From: Xestospongia bergquistia
Taxonomy: Eukaryota; Porifera; Demospongiae; Haplosclerida; Petrosiidae
NCBI GenBank assembly: GCA_963965975.1
Contig: OZ014411.1
Location: 21,108,446 to 21,172,445 of the forward strand
Direction of reading: 5' to 3'
Length of the DNA: 64,000 bases
Shown: positions 12,659 to 23,883 of the stretch, in pieces
Numbering within the stretch: position 1 is the stretch's first letter
Layout of the letters: each line of letters opens with the position of its first letter
Notes under the pieces: model-generated
What the model was told of the DNA's origin: nothing
Seen by the model: only the letters and a program-made list of their open reading frames with translations
Database searches by the model: none
Translations under genes and position numbers: made by a program

Positions 12659-14602
12659 CTGTCTGGCTTGGCTGTTGCCTCTGGAAGGTTCCTTGGAAAA
12701 ACTGCCGTAGTTACAGGTAAATAGGGTGATTATTATACTATATAATATTACACTGAACGACAGCAGAAGCTGATTAAAGTTGCATGCTACTACGAATTCG
12801 AGGATCCTGTGCCCAATATGTATGTCATTTAGGAGGAGCATCTGGTATTGGTAGAGCTACAGTTGAAAGGTTGGCTAATGAAGGCGCTATTGTGGCAATA
12901 TTTGATATTAACAGAGAAGCTGGACAAAAACTAGCAGGTTTGCTTACCATTCAACCAAATCATTCAATGATATATGCACATACATTATGACCACTACACA
13001 GTTCATAGTGTGTTAGGTAATCTTGTGAGCCAGACTCAGTCCTAATGACTGAATGGCAGATAAAGTCTGTGGAACTCTAATAAAGACATATTGATGGTCG
13101 GAACTCAAAACTTTAACTTAAGGTGTTGTAATTTATATAACATAATGTGTTTGTAGAATATATCAAAACAGACATTACAAATGATCAATTAGCTAGTCAT
13201 TAATGTCTAATGTGACATTTTGAGGTCTTTGTTAACAAAAAGTTTTATAATAATAATACATAATGTAAATGTAATTGAATATCCTGTAATTTGATTTGGC
13301 TTTCATGTGATAAGAAGGAATTGTTCTGATAATTTCCTCAGATTCTTTCCATTCATCATTAAGTCATAGATGTTGTGGGTCTGACTGTATGCTAGGTACA
13401 TTTTAGAGATTTCAACAGGATGTGAATTTTGTTTCACATTTCAGAATTTGTCACACAAACACACGTAGACAATTTATCTATCTATCTATGTATATATTGT
13501 ACTAAAAGTTTTACAAGAATTAGATATTTTGGTTTTGTAAATATTAGCTAAAGCTTTAGCTTTAGGATCTAGATATCTTAAGCCCAAGCATTGCCTCCCT
13601 AAATCATTGACAGAATAATGTAGCTGGCAGGCATGTTTGGTGAGTTCTTATAACATGAAGCACAAACAGTAAATCAGACACTAATTTATAGAATGCATTC
13701 AACATTACAAATTGTCTTGAATTTAAAGATATGGTAGGTACCACCTATTTATATCAAGTCTAATATCTATGAATATATTTTAGATAAAAACACAATATGT
13801 ATATGTAGACCTAGAGTTTATAATAAGTACAATGTTGCTAAACTAATGTATGTTTATTCAAAGAGTTTAATATTGTAAACATTTAATAGTCTCTTATAAT
13901 TACCTATTGTCTATTTTCTTTTTTAGTTGATCTATCTAAAGCTGGTTCACCTGTTGATTACTATAATGTTGATATATCTGACAAACAAAGCTGTATAGAA
14001 TCAGTTTTGGCATTCATTCATAAACGAGGCAATTCTCTTAATTATTTAATAAATTGTGCTGCTTATTTCGGATCAAAAGGACTTGCAGCTGACAAAAAAG
14101 ATTGGGACAAAAGTTTCAGTGTAAATGTCACAGGATATGCAAATATGGTTCAAGCATGTTATGATCTTATGAAATCAATTGCTGGGAAATATGGTAAAGC
14201 AGTTGTTAATATTGCTAGTATTTCAGCCTTTTGTGCACAACATATATACACTGGACGTATGCCTCTACTAAAGGTGCTATAGCACAAATGACAAGATGTA
14301 TGGCATTAGACTTGTCTGTTGAAAATATTCGTGTCAATTCCATTAGTCCAGCATGGGTGTGGTCACCTGAAGTATCTAAAGCTGCTAAAGGTGATCGTGA
14401 AAAGTGGGAACCAATATGGGAACATTTTCATATGCCACGTCGCTTGTGTGAAACATCAGAAGTTGCCTCTGCTATATGTTTTCTTCTCTCAGATGATGCT
14501 TCATTTATTAGAGGCACTGATCTACCTGTTGATGGAGGTTACATGAGTTTGGGACTTGAGGAATTAGGAGAGAAGTCTTCTTTTGCTGGTACTGATTACT
14601 AA
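12659..14602 (+). pseudogene. SDR gene copy, inverted, broken
   Basis: All three exons are present (about 12659-12716, 12833-12937, 13927-14602) with normal splice sites. Two lesions disable it. The start ATG is replaced by CTG because an 11-bp stretch ending in it is lost. Exon 3 is 676 nt instead of 674: two bases are gained just after the GCACAAC that follows the catalytic-serine region, shifting the frame before the YASTK motif. Rossmann motif GASGIG is intact. Divergence is modest, so loss was recent. Confidence 0.88.
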
Positions 14603-14982
14603 CAATCATGAAAGTTACTTGTTAATTTTATTATTATTATATCAGAAATAGTCTCTATCTAAGTAGTTCATTGTGTTTGTTGCTAAACTATATGATACAT
14701 TAATGGAAGTTCAATAGATAATTTCACAGTAATAGTGTCTCTTTTTATAGATACAGTTGCCTATTTTAACCACAGGTAATGAGTCTTCGTAAAATTCATT
14801 CTTCACAGCAGATATTTACAATCATACTCATAATAAAATTACACTTAAATGAAATAAGTTTAAAATAATGTATGACATTTGATAATAATAACAAGCATCA
14901 ATCTACAAATCATATGTAGATATCCAATTTATTTAGCTGGTAATGGTACTGTTACATAGTATATTACATACATTTCACTTAC

Positions 14983-15085
14983 CTGATAAGTCCATAACTT
15001 GAGCTGTAATATCACACTGGAGTAGTTGGTCACTTATATAGTAACTGTACTACTAGCTCCACCCTATTAGAAGTTGTTTACATAA
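14983..15085 (-). promoter_or_regulatory. Orphan micropeptide promoter plus exon 1
   Basis: Carries, on the minus strand, the GTAAACAA, GGGTGGAGCT and TATATAAG boxes and the 13-nt exon 1 (14983-14995, ATGGACTTATCAG then GTAAGT). It is nearly identical to the 52.8 kb gene start. The matching exon 2 is missing: similarity ends near 14,700, next to the SDR pseudogene. Confidence 0.75.
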
Positions 15086-15203
15086 CTTCTTTTACCAACT
15101 CTCAAGCATGTTAATTGAATTATTCATTGGACAAGCACACGGCTATCTTATCATTTTAACTTTACAATATTGTCTTGTTTTCTTGAACAGGTTAGACCCT
15201 CAA

Positions 15204-15403
15204 NNNNNNNNNNNNNNNNNNNNNNNNNNNNNNNNNNNNNNNNNNNNNNNNNNNNNNNNNNNNNNNNNNNNNNNNNNNNNNNNNNNNNNNNNNNNNNNNN
15301 NNNNNNNNNNNNNNNNNNNNNNNNNNNNNNNNNNNNNNNNNNNNNNNNNNNNNNNNNNNNNNNNNNNNNNNNNNNNNNNNNNNNNNNNNNNNNNNNNNNN
15401 NNN
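15204..15403. other. Assembly gap, 200 N
   Basis: Exactly 200 N, a conventional scaffold-gap size. The right arm reads straight across the equivalent point (about 52,680) with no extra bases: flanks ACCCTCAA and AGTTAACAGG are adjacent there. Confidence 0.95.
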
Positions 15404-15835
15404 AGTTAACAGGTAGTTATTACATATTATCCCAAAATTTATTTTTATGCTGAAAGTTAGTAAAGGTTGTTGTTAGTGTAACAACAGAGACTAAGAAACA
15501 TTATATGGAACATTTATCATTACACTCATGAAAATGAGCCAAATCATTGGTTGGTGTATGTGTATATAGTAGTTAGACACTGTATACCTTATAAGTGCCC
15601 TGAAACCTGCCTGACTTCCTTTGGGTTGGAAAATAACCCTCAAATATCTCTATCAGTATTATCATTCTTGCTTAGTATTCCACACCATAACAAAGGATAT
15701 ACCTCCTGGGACAGTGCTTATTATTGTTATTTGGGCCTCATTTGGCTAAAAGAAATTGTATTATATTATGAGACCACAAGTATACCTTCATAGTTGAAGT
15801 GATAATCCTATTGTAATTAGTGCACCTGTTATAGA

Positions 15836-16330
15836 CAAGCTAATGTAAACTGGACACTATTCACACTAGACAATCAGCCTCCACACTATTTGCATTAGGC
15901 ATCTGAACACTCTTTACATTAGGCCAACCTGAACACTCTTTACATTTGGTCAGCCTAGACAATTAGTTCAAGATCAACCTGGACACTGGCCAACCTGAAC
16001 ACTCTTTACATTAGGCCAACCTGAACACTCTTTACATTAGGCCAACCTGAACACTCTTTACATTAAGTCAGCCTAGACACTGTTTACATTAGTTCAAGGT
16101 CAGCCTGGACACTGGCCAACCTGAACACTCTTTACATTAGGCCAATCTGAACACTCTTTACATTTGGTCAGCCTAGACACTGTTTACATTAGTTCAAGGT
16201 CAACCTGGACACTTTATGTTAGGTCAACCTGAACATTGTTTACATTAGGTCAACCTGGACATTTTACATTAAGTAAACCTAGACACTTTACAGTAGGTTA
16301 ATCAAGACACTATCTACACTAGAGAACAAA
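15836..16330. repeat. Minisatellite, left arm
   Basis: Many tandem units of about 24-30 bp built on GGCCAACCTGAACACTC followed by TTTACATTA, with higher-order variants (TCAGCCTAGACACTG, AGTTCAAGGTCAACCTGG). Confidence 0.9.
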
Positions 16331-16479
16331 GAAAAATGAAAACAAAGATGGTGAAAGCAAAAAAATACACACACACACATACACACCATGTGCTCCAAGA
16401 GGATATCTGGGTATGCACAGTGTATCATTTAGAAAATGAAAATATATAATGTAGTTCCAGGTCTTTTTAAGTTTACTGT

Positions 16480-16640
16480 TTGTAGTGAATTATATTTACA
16501 AATTCTGTGTTCATTGTTCCATTATCTTGTGATTGTACAGTCTACATTATCTTGTTGATATAGTAAGTATATTAATACTAATAATATAATTAGTATTATG
16601 ACAAGTAATATTGAGATGTGAAGATTATGTAATCATGACA
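16480..16640 (-). pseudogene. Micropeptide exon 2 relic, left arm
   Basis: Encodes the ILLVIILIILLVLIYLL core on the minus strand. A deletion in the CCAATACAATCACAAG region then shifts the frame and leads to a stop. No exon 1 is adjacent. Confidence 0.7.
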
Positions 16641-18429
16641 AGCATGGATTACCACATTGTGTACATGTACATGTAGATTGTGGCTATTGAGATGTGTTAT
16701 CAACAACTAGACTAAAATGTGAGGTAATGTTAGTGATTCAATGACTATAGTAATAACCACAACAATTTATGTGTGTGCACAATAGACATGAGGTCAATTA
16801 CAATACAATATAATAATAATATATTACTACTATTACCTTAAAATCAATATACTTCTGCTAGACAATTTAATATATTCTTACTATATTCTGCTTTTGTCTT
16901 TCATGAGGTTATGATTGCTCTAGCTGTTGATGCTAATTTGATAAAGCTTTTGATGTTATGAAAAGATGTGATAGCAATGTTATACTTTAATTTTAAAATG
17001 TGAAATTATTCAATTCATTTTAAAAAGGTCAATTACAGTTACCTCAACATTGACATTGTCTATTACTATTATTATTGCCCCATGTCTGGTACACAATTTA
17101 AAGTAAATAATTTTGATAACTTGGTACGTGTGTAGCTCAATATGAACAGTTTCAAAAGTTTATATGCAATCAATAGAGGCTCTTGTACTGTATATTATGA
17201 TATTTTATTGACTATAGATATAATACATAACAGCTAGACATCAGTACCACTTGCTACAATGTACATGTAATATAGATCTATTGTAAATGATTTAATGACA
17301 CTCTATATTTGATGACTGGCATCTTCAGCACCTACACTTACAAAGTATAATTTGTAGAGTGTTATTGATTAATTCTTGAAGTATAGTTGTAAATACTCTC
17401 AGAAATTGTTAGACACAGAAATTAATTTTAAATATAGTTTTGATGGTACTAATATAAGTGGTAGTACACTAAAATAATAGAATTTAAGATGAGACACTTG
17501 ACAGAAGCTATAGTGATGTGATTACAATCCTTGTTATTATGAAAATTACAATTGTAATGGTAACCTGTGATGTGCTACTATAAACTACTATACTTATTAG
17601 TAATATTGATAGCTAGACAGTTTATACAAGCTATAGTAATATCACTTGTATGGTTGATACATTATTGTCATAGTTCCTTGTTTGTAATAGTAACATGTGA
17701 TATTGATGTATTACTGTAAATGACTATATTTCGTTAATATTGATAGCTGGACAATTGATAGAAGCTGTTGTTCAACAATAACTCAGTTTATAGTTTATAA
17801 TTAAAGCTTCAATAGAAAGTTGTAACACTAATTAAATTCATTGATTGCCCAGTTGCCTAGTTGAGTGAGCTAGCCCTTTTTCCTTTTGTAATAAGCTGGG
17901 TGTCTATATACATAACACCATAATATTGTTAGGATTACATACCTTACAGGATAGACTTTGTTTGTATTTATCAACTTTGGTATCAACAAAATATCAAATA
18001 AAAATTTAGTGAAGCAGAGACTATATATAGTATTATATAGAACAACAACTAAAATATGTGTAAACATGGCACTGAGATTAATATTCATGAATTTTAAAAG
18101 TGAAGTTTAAACTAACGAATTTTTCCTAATTTATGGTATATTTGTTATTATTATTATTAGAATTAATTTTTTAATTAGAATGAGCAATAACTCAAAATAA
18201 TAAGTGGAAAAATATTTACCTAAAGAATTTTTGTGTGTGTTGTGTCAGTATCATATATGTACATGTATGTATATGTACATATAATATATGTGTATAGGAT
18301 GTCACTGTTGGCCTGTAGTAAACAAGATGATGCCCTCATGGTAACTATGTAGTAAACAAAATTTTTGTGAAAGTGGGAGAGACAAGGACTATCAGGTACA
18401 AACAGTATTATGGCTTTTGAAGATATTGG

Positions 18430-19085
18430 CTGACTCTAGTCTCACAGTCATATCCAACTATATAATTGAATGGTGGATATATCCATGCATTCTTATATCA
18501 TAGTAGTTGGGTTTGGCTTGTAAACTAACTAATTCAGTATTTTTCCACTTGACATGATAATATACTTAATAATATTCGAATTCTATGACAAAGTTGCCAG
18601 TAATGCATGCTATCACCAACATTTATTATCACTATCATACTGTGTTTTTCAATGGAGTAGCTGTAAATCTTCAACCCCTCCTCCATGTATGGTTAGCTGT
18701 GGCCACTCTTGATCTCAATTTAAGACCTATACCTTTAGATAATTCTATAATTGTACTTAATAACTAAGTAAACTGTATAAATGAGAGATAACTTCAATAT
18801 ATTGTCATGATGTTTGCAAGTGAATTGAAACAGACAGACCCCTATAGATAATGTTGGAATCAACAATTGTTTCTGAATACTATAAAGCCCCATTATTATA
18901 TGTGTATGAAATGCAAGTTTGCGATCAACTACTGTGGCAATGTCATAATCATGCACTCACTTCAATGCACATTCTCAATAGATCCTGTATATTCATTCTG
19001 TTCGGATTATGTAAAATAGCATAAAGAAGCTTATGGCATCCTGTTTTGATAATTTTATTATTGTCTCTATATTAATTAATCCATT
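18430..19085. repeat. Dispersed 0.65 kb repeat (unit 1); also 28765-29420 and 39100-39755
   Basis: Same family as the repeats at 6.0-8.8 kb, recognised by TCACAGTCATATCCAACTAT near the start and GAATTGAAACAGACAGAC in the middle. Short open frames on both strands inside it recur only because the repeat recurs. Confidence 0.75.
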
Positions 19086-19087
19086 AT

Positions 19088-20090
19088 ATACGATAGACGT
19101 AAAAAAAACGTCACGTAATAAAGTGCTCGTTAATACGGTAGACGTATTTTTACGTCCAGCAATTTCGCTCTCTTTTCTAACAGAAATCTTATAGCTAGCT
19201 CACTAAAATTTTATATTAAACAAGTATAAGGTATATTAGTATAAAATATACAGTCTATAGTTATTTCTTCCTAGTACTGAACCAGAACGTGCCTTTCAAG
19301 TCGATTCATTTCTACGAACGTCCAAAAGATACAGATATTTTTCTCATTTTCGTACGTTCTAGCAACCTGTAAAGGGTTGTATAGTCTATTATAATTGTGA
19401 AAATACACGTGCAGTGTATGATCAGGTTTAGTGTAAACTGCAACCCTTCCATCCACTGTATTGAAATAAAATGCACTAAAGTGCTTAACCGCGCTGCGGT
19501 CTTATCCATTCAAGTGACGTATCTCACGTGATGCCCAAGATGATTATTGATGACTCAGCATTTCTCTTCAATCAAAAGCTTTGCCTTTTAGTGCGTCTAC
19601 TGGGTACTTTGTACTCTAATTGACAAAAGGTCCAATACTTTCCAACTTCTTAGTAAAAGTTAGTGATTCTCCAATGACAGCTATGGTGCTAGTACTTTTA
19701 GATCACCTTCAATGTATCGACAAAGATAACTGCCAAAAATTAGTAAAACTGTCATCCAAAGAAGTATTTTGGGCAAAATTCTCACTTTAAAAAGTTAGAA
19801 AATGTCATAAACTGTATGCAGGAGGTTTTTATTGAATTTTCGAGTCTTCACTGAAAGCTGTGCTTTTTTTCAAAGGTTTTTCAGACTTTTAAAGCTTTTT
19901 CTTCGTTTCATGCTCCTTTTGGCAGTATTTTTAAGAAGTACAGAAGTTTTGCTACCGTCCACTATAGTTTGGTGGCTACCAGTGCCTTGTTTGCCGAGTT
20001 AAACCAGTTCAAAGCCATTTGCCTGGGTAACAGACACACACTACAGTAACTTCGCTAATCGCCATGCGCCCACGCACAGCGAGGTTAATT
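19088..20090. other. CpG-rich 1 kb block in each array unit (also ~29424-30430 and ~39757-40763)
   Basis: Contains far more CpG than its surroundings (GACGTA, TTTACGTCCAG, CGCGCTGCGG, GCCATGCGCCCACGCAC). Near its left end are two short palindromes, GACGTAAAAAAAACGTC and GACGTATTTTTACGTC. It interrupts the membrane-protein paralogue and is absent from the related copy at 8.8-9.1 kb. A plus-strand 38-codon frame (19674-19790) reads LLDHLQCIDKDNCQKLVKL, then WAKFSL and a stop. It looks protein-like but I cannot assign it. The block could be an unmethylated regulatory or coding region, or a younger insertion. Confidence 0.55.
19271..19500 (-). pseudogene. Beta-domain-like fragment of the type II membrane family (also ~29606-29835 and ~39939-40168)
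   Basis: Minus-strand frame VDGRVAVYTKPDHTLHVYFH resembles NGRVLIYTNPEYKFQLIVHA of the intact 4.8 kb gene, followed by NYNRLYNPLQVARTYENE and a stop after VLVQY. It is not joined in frame to the upstream exons at 20.1-20.4 kb. Similarity is partial, so it may be a different paralogue or a remnant. Confidence 0.45.
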
Positions 20091-20097
20091 ATTGATC

Positions 20098-20379
20098 TCA
20101 AGCACTTTCTTTAGCTGATTTTGCCACACCTAGATCATCAAGATTGACTAGTGATGGTTTATTGGCAGGAGATGTAGATATGTCAGTGAAATCACACTCA
20201 ACAGGAGTCCAAGTAGTCAACTGCAAAATATTTAAAATTGGTTAACAATATTCCATTAATTGTACCTTTTTTTCAAGATCCACCAGCTTTTGGTGGAATT
20301 CATCCAAAGCTGTCTTAATGTAATTTGATAGATAATAAAAGAAAGCAACCACTGCTGCAATAAAGAAAAACCAAAACAT
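20098..20379 (-). pseudogene. Truncated type II membrane-protein paralogue, unit 1
   Basis: Two phase-0 exons, 20266-20379 (anchor and stalk, MFWFFFIAAVVAFFYYLSNY to VDLEKK) and 20098-20220 (LTTWTPVECDFTDIS to KSAKESA, stop). They could make a 78-residue protein with anchor, stalk and only the first third of the beta domain of the 4.8 kb gene. Similarity to that gene ends just before the stop, at the border of the CpG-rich block, which suggests truncation by rearrangement or insertion. Confidence 0.65.
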
Positions 20380-20880
20380 CTCTAATAATTGAGAGAATAT
20401 TTATACCCTTCAATTCACTGAGACCACTCTATATGATGTAAGAATACAGACAAGCTCTTTTCTTCTTTAGCTTTTCAGTATTTTAGTCTAAAGTCTATCT
20501 GTGACAATTTATGATTTATAGTACTTTTTATAATAATATTAGATCTACTTAATAATTAACCTTTCCCTCTATCCAAGTGAATACAAGCATATCATTCTCT
20601 CAATTATTAGTGCTATTAAACTAGACTCACCTCATGCAAAGTACAATGTTGGTATTCCTTATTTCATACCTTAAACATTGTCATTGCTACATGATAATGG
20701 TGATAATAATGAAACTAATTAAGTATATAAGTTTTATTAAATCATTGACCTTGTTTTAATGATATTATGCACTATTTAAATATGTGCATATAATAATTTG
20801 AGGTTGAGCTTTTTTTCTAACCATAATTAATGCTGAGTGCATGAATAACTTGAATGTTCTAATACATCTGGTAAATATGT

Positions 20881-20907
20881 ATGGTCTCAGCCAAAAGCTG
20901 AGACCAT
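20881..20907. repeat. Perfect 11-bp hairpin (also 31218-31244 and 41551-41577)
   Basis: Arms ATGGTCTCAGC and GCTGAGACCAT are perfect complements around a 5-nt CAAAA loop. Present identically in all three units, as expected from the recent duplication. No function is evident. Confidence 0.8.
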
Positions 20908-21655
20908 GAACATACAGTCATTATTAACTAAGAAAAAGAATTCCTTGTGATGTGTAGCCATAGTATATTGGCTTTTAAGTGATTACAACAATATCCTGTT
21001 GACACCTGGAAATGCAATTTGCTTGTATTTCAAAACATTCTTCAATCATGGATCACTTCACATATTTCCATATTGCACCTTGTACATTGGAATTATCATT
21101 ATCATATCTGATTGATTTCATGTTATATTGAATAGTTAAAATACAACTTGTACCATGAAGTTGTGACAAGGTCTTCCAGAAGAATGGTTGGTAATATTAC
21201 ATAACACCTAATAGATACCATTAAAATATACTAAATGATTCTTTTTAAATTCTGATGTGTACCTTCACAGCATAGATACTAGTCATGAGGTTGCTGACAA
21301 AATTTCTCTCTTCAAATAGCCACATCAATTATTAGTAAAAATATTTTCTGTATAACCACCAAATATACACTAGCTTTTGAATATATAAAATTATTAAAAT
21401 GAATTCTACTATTTATACTATAGGTTATTAAAGTATCTGTGAATAGAAATTATGTACATACACAGACACACTCATACTTGATGATATATAGTAATTATTG
21501 TTATTTGAAGATTGTCTTCAGGGACAACATAACAACATCCAATGTATCATATAGTTTAACAACAACTACAACGAACTACTTAGATAGAAACTATTTCTGA
21601 TATAACTGCCATAAAATATAATAATAATAAAATTAACAAGTAACTTTCATGATTG

Positions 21656-23647
21656 TTAGTAATCAGTACCAGCAAAAGAAGACTTCTCTCCTAATCCCTC
21701 AGGTCCCAAACTCATATAACCTCCATCAACAGGTAGATCAGTGCCTGTAATAAATGAAGCATCATCTGAGAGAAGAAAACAAATAGCAGAGGCAACTTCT
21801 GATGTTTCACACAAGCGACGTGGCATATGAAAAGGTCCCCATATTGGTTCCCACTTTTCACGATCACCTTTAGCAGCTTTAGATACTTCAGGCGACCACA
21901 CCCATGCTGGACTAATGGAATTGACACGAATATTTTCAGCAGACAAGTCTAATGCCATACATCTTGTCATTTGTGCTATAGCACCTTTAGTAGAGGCATA
22001 CGTCCAGCGTATAGGTTGTGCACGAAAGGCTGAAATACTAGCAATATTAACAACTGCTTTACCATATTTCCCAGCAATTGATTTCATAGGATCATAACAT
22101 GCTTGAACCATATTTGCATATCCTGTGACATTTACACTGAAACTTTTGTCCCAATCTTTTTTGTTAGCTGCAAGTCCTTTTGATCCGAAATAAGCAGCAC
22201 AATTTATTAAATAATTAAGAGAATTGCCTCGTTTATGAATGAATGCCAAAACTGATTCTATACAGCTTTGTTTGTCAGATATATCAACATTATAATAATC
22301 AACAGGTGAACCAGCTTTAGATAGATCAACTAAAAAAGAAAACAGACAATAGGTAATTATAAGAGACAATTAAATGTTTACAGTATTAAGCTCTTTGAAT
22401 AAATATACATTAGTTTAGTAACATTGTACTTATTATAAACTCTAGGTCTACGTATACATATTGTGTTTTTATCCAAAATATATTCATAGATATTAGACTT
22501 GATATAAATAGGTGGTACCTACCATATCTTTAAATTCAAGACAACGTATAATGTTGAATGCATTCTATAAATTAGTGTCTGATTTGCTAATTGTGCTACA
22601 TGTTATAAGAACTCACCAAACATATTAAATGTCTGTCCGGTACATTATTCCATTAATGATTTAGGGAGGCAATTCTTTGGCTTAAGATATCTAGATCCCA
22701 ATGCTAATGCTAATGTTTTATGTAACTAATGTGTACAAACCAAAACATCTAATTCTTGTAAAAAGTTTAGCATGATACACACACACACACATATATATAT
22801 ATGTATAAATTAACTTTCATTGTCTGCGTGTGTTTGTGTGACAAATTCTGAAATATGAAACAAAATTCACATCCTGTTGAAATCTCTAAAATCTACCTAC
22901 CATAATAGTCAGACCCACAACATCTATGACTTGATGAATGGAAAGAATCTGAGGAACTCTAACAAAACATTTCTTTATATCACATGAAAGACTATAGCCA
23001 AATCAAATTACAGGATATTCAATTACATTTACATTACGTGTTGTTATTATAGAACTTTTTATTAACAAAAAAATCAAAATGTCACATTAGACAATAATGA
23101 CTAGCTAATCGATCATTTGCAATGTCTGTTTTGTTATATTCTACAAACACATTATGTCATATAAATTGCAAACCCTTACGTTAAAGTTTTGAGTTCCGAG
23201 TCTTCCGACCATCATTATGTCTTTATTAGAGTTCCACAAACTTTATCTGTCATTCAGTCGTTAGGGTTGAGTCTGGCTCACAAGATTAACTAACACACTA
23301 TGAACTGTTTAGTGGTCATAATGTATGTGCATATATTATTGAATGATTTAGTTGAATGGTAAACAAACCTGCTACTTTTTGCCCAGCTTCTCTGTTAATA
23401 TCAAATATTGCCACAATAGCGCCTTCATTAGCCAATCTCTCAACTGTAGCTCTACCAATACCAGATGCTCCTCCTAAATGACAGACAAATTGAGGACAGG
23501 ATCTTTGAATTCGTAGTAGTATGCAACTTTAATCAGCTTCAGCTGTCGTTCAGTGTAATATTATGTAGTATAATAATCACCCTACTTACCTGTAACTACG
23601 GCAGTCTTTTTAAGAAACCTTCTAGAGGCAACAGCCAAGCCAGACAT
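21656..23647 (-). CDS. Classical short-chain dehydrogenase/reductase, array copy 1
   Basis: Exons 23590-23647, 23369-23473 and 21656-22329 join in phase 1 to give 278 residues, normal for a classical SDR. These enzymes oxidise or reduce carbonyl and hydroxyl groups with NAD(P). Visible motifs: cofactor loop TGGASGIG at 19-26; acidic D44 at the end of strand 2 (AIFDIN), which favours NAD over NADP; NCAA at 97-100 in place of NNAG; active-site N122 (SVNVTG), S152 (NIAS), Y165 and K169 (YASTK); and the C-terminal LPVDGGYMS typical of the family. No signal peptide is clear. The substrate cannot be told. Its start lies 237 bp beyond the stop of a bHLH-PAS cassette on the same strand. Confidence 0.9.
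22771..22803. repeat. (CA)n(TA)n microsatellite in SDR intron 2
   Basis: Compound dinucleotide run, repeated with small length differences near 33,115 and 43,450. These length differences help tell the units apart. Confidence 0.8.
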
Positions 23648-23883
23648 TTTCTGTCTGCTAAATAGCTTTAGCGAGGGTGTGGCTCGTTTAAATTAAATTC
23701 CATTTGTGAATCACCAAAATTAATAAACAATATGTGTACATGACAACAATCACCTCACTATTATTATTATAATCACTATTATAATTCAGTCCTCAACACA
23801 TTACAAGGTACATGTTAAACCTCAAAATAAAGTAAAAACAAAAAGACAGTAATAATTAGATTTTATATTGCAAGGAGATATAG

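Larger units (their letters stand above)
10330..14700. repeat. Inverted partial copy of the array unit
   Basis: Reads as the reverse complement of the unit spacer, then the second-type bHLH-PAS cassette with its MITE (compare 25.8-27.9 kb), then a full-length SDR locus (compare 21.7-23.6 kb). It lacks the internal duplication seen in every array unit, so it is either ancestral in layout or derived by deletion. Every gene in it is broken. Confidence 0.8.
14697..18440. repeat. Left arm of large inverted repeat
   Basis: Reverse complement of about 49,580-53,170, readable across nearly the whole length with few substitutions and indels. It includes a micropeptide promoter plus exon 1, a minisatellite, and a micropeptide exon 2 relic. 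The spacer between arms is about 31 kb and holds the tandem array. Confidence 0.88.

Noticed and set aside
15836-16330. CRISPR-like array, suggested by regularly repeated units
   Set aside because: Units are contiguous degenerate minisatellite repeats without unique spacers, in an animal genome.
17870-18088. 65-72 codon hydrophobic frame recurring at 28205, 38538 and 49957
   Set aside because: Open in near-identical recent copies only, with frame-start differences between copies and no splice or domain support.
18585-18767. 60-codon plus-strand frame recurring at 28920 and 39253, with overlapping minus frames at 18735, 29070 and 39403
   Set aside because: Recurrence only reflects the 10.33 kb duplication. 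The related repeats at 6-8.8 kb do not keep these frames open.
19088-20090. Horizontally acquired or viral insert, suggested by unusual CpG content
   Set aside because: No integrase, transposase, polymerase or terminal repeats are visible; CpG retention alone is not enough.
23465-23665. 66-codon plus-strand frames at 23465, 25418, 33802, 35751, 44137 and 46084
   Set aside because: They are antisense shadows across SDR intron 1 and exon 1.
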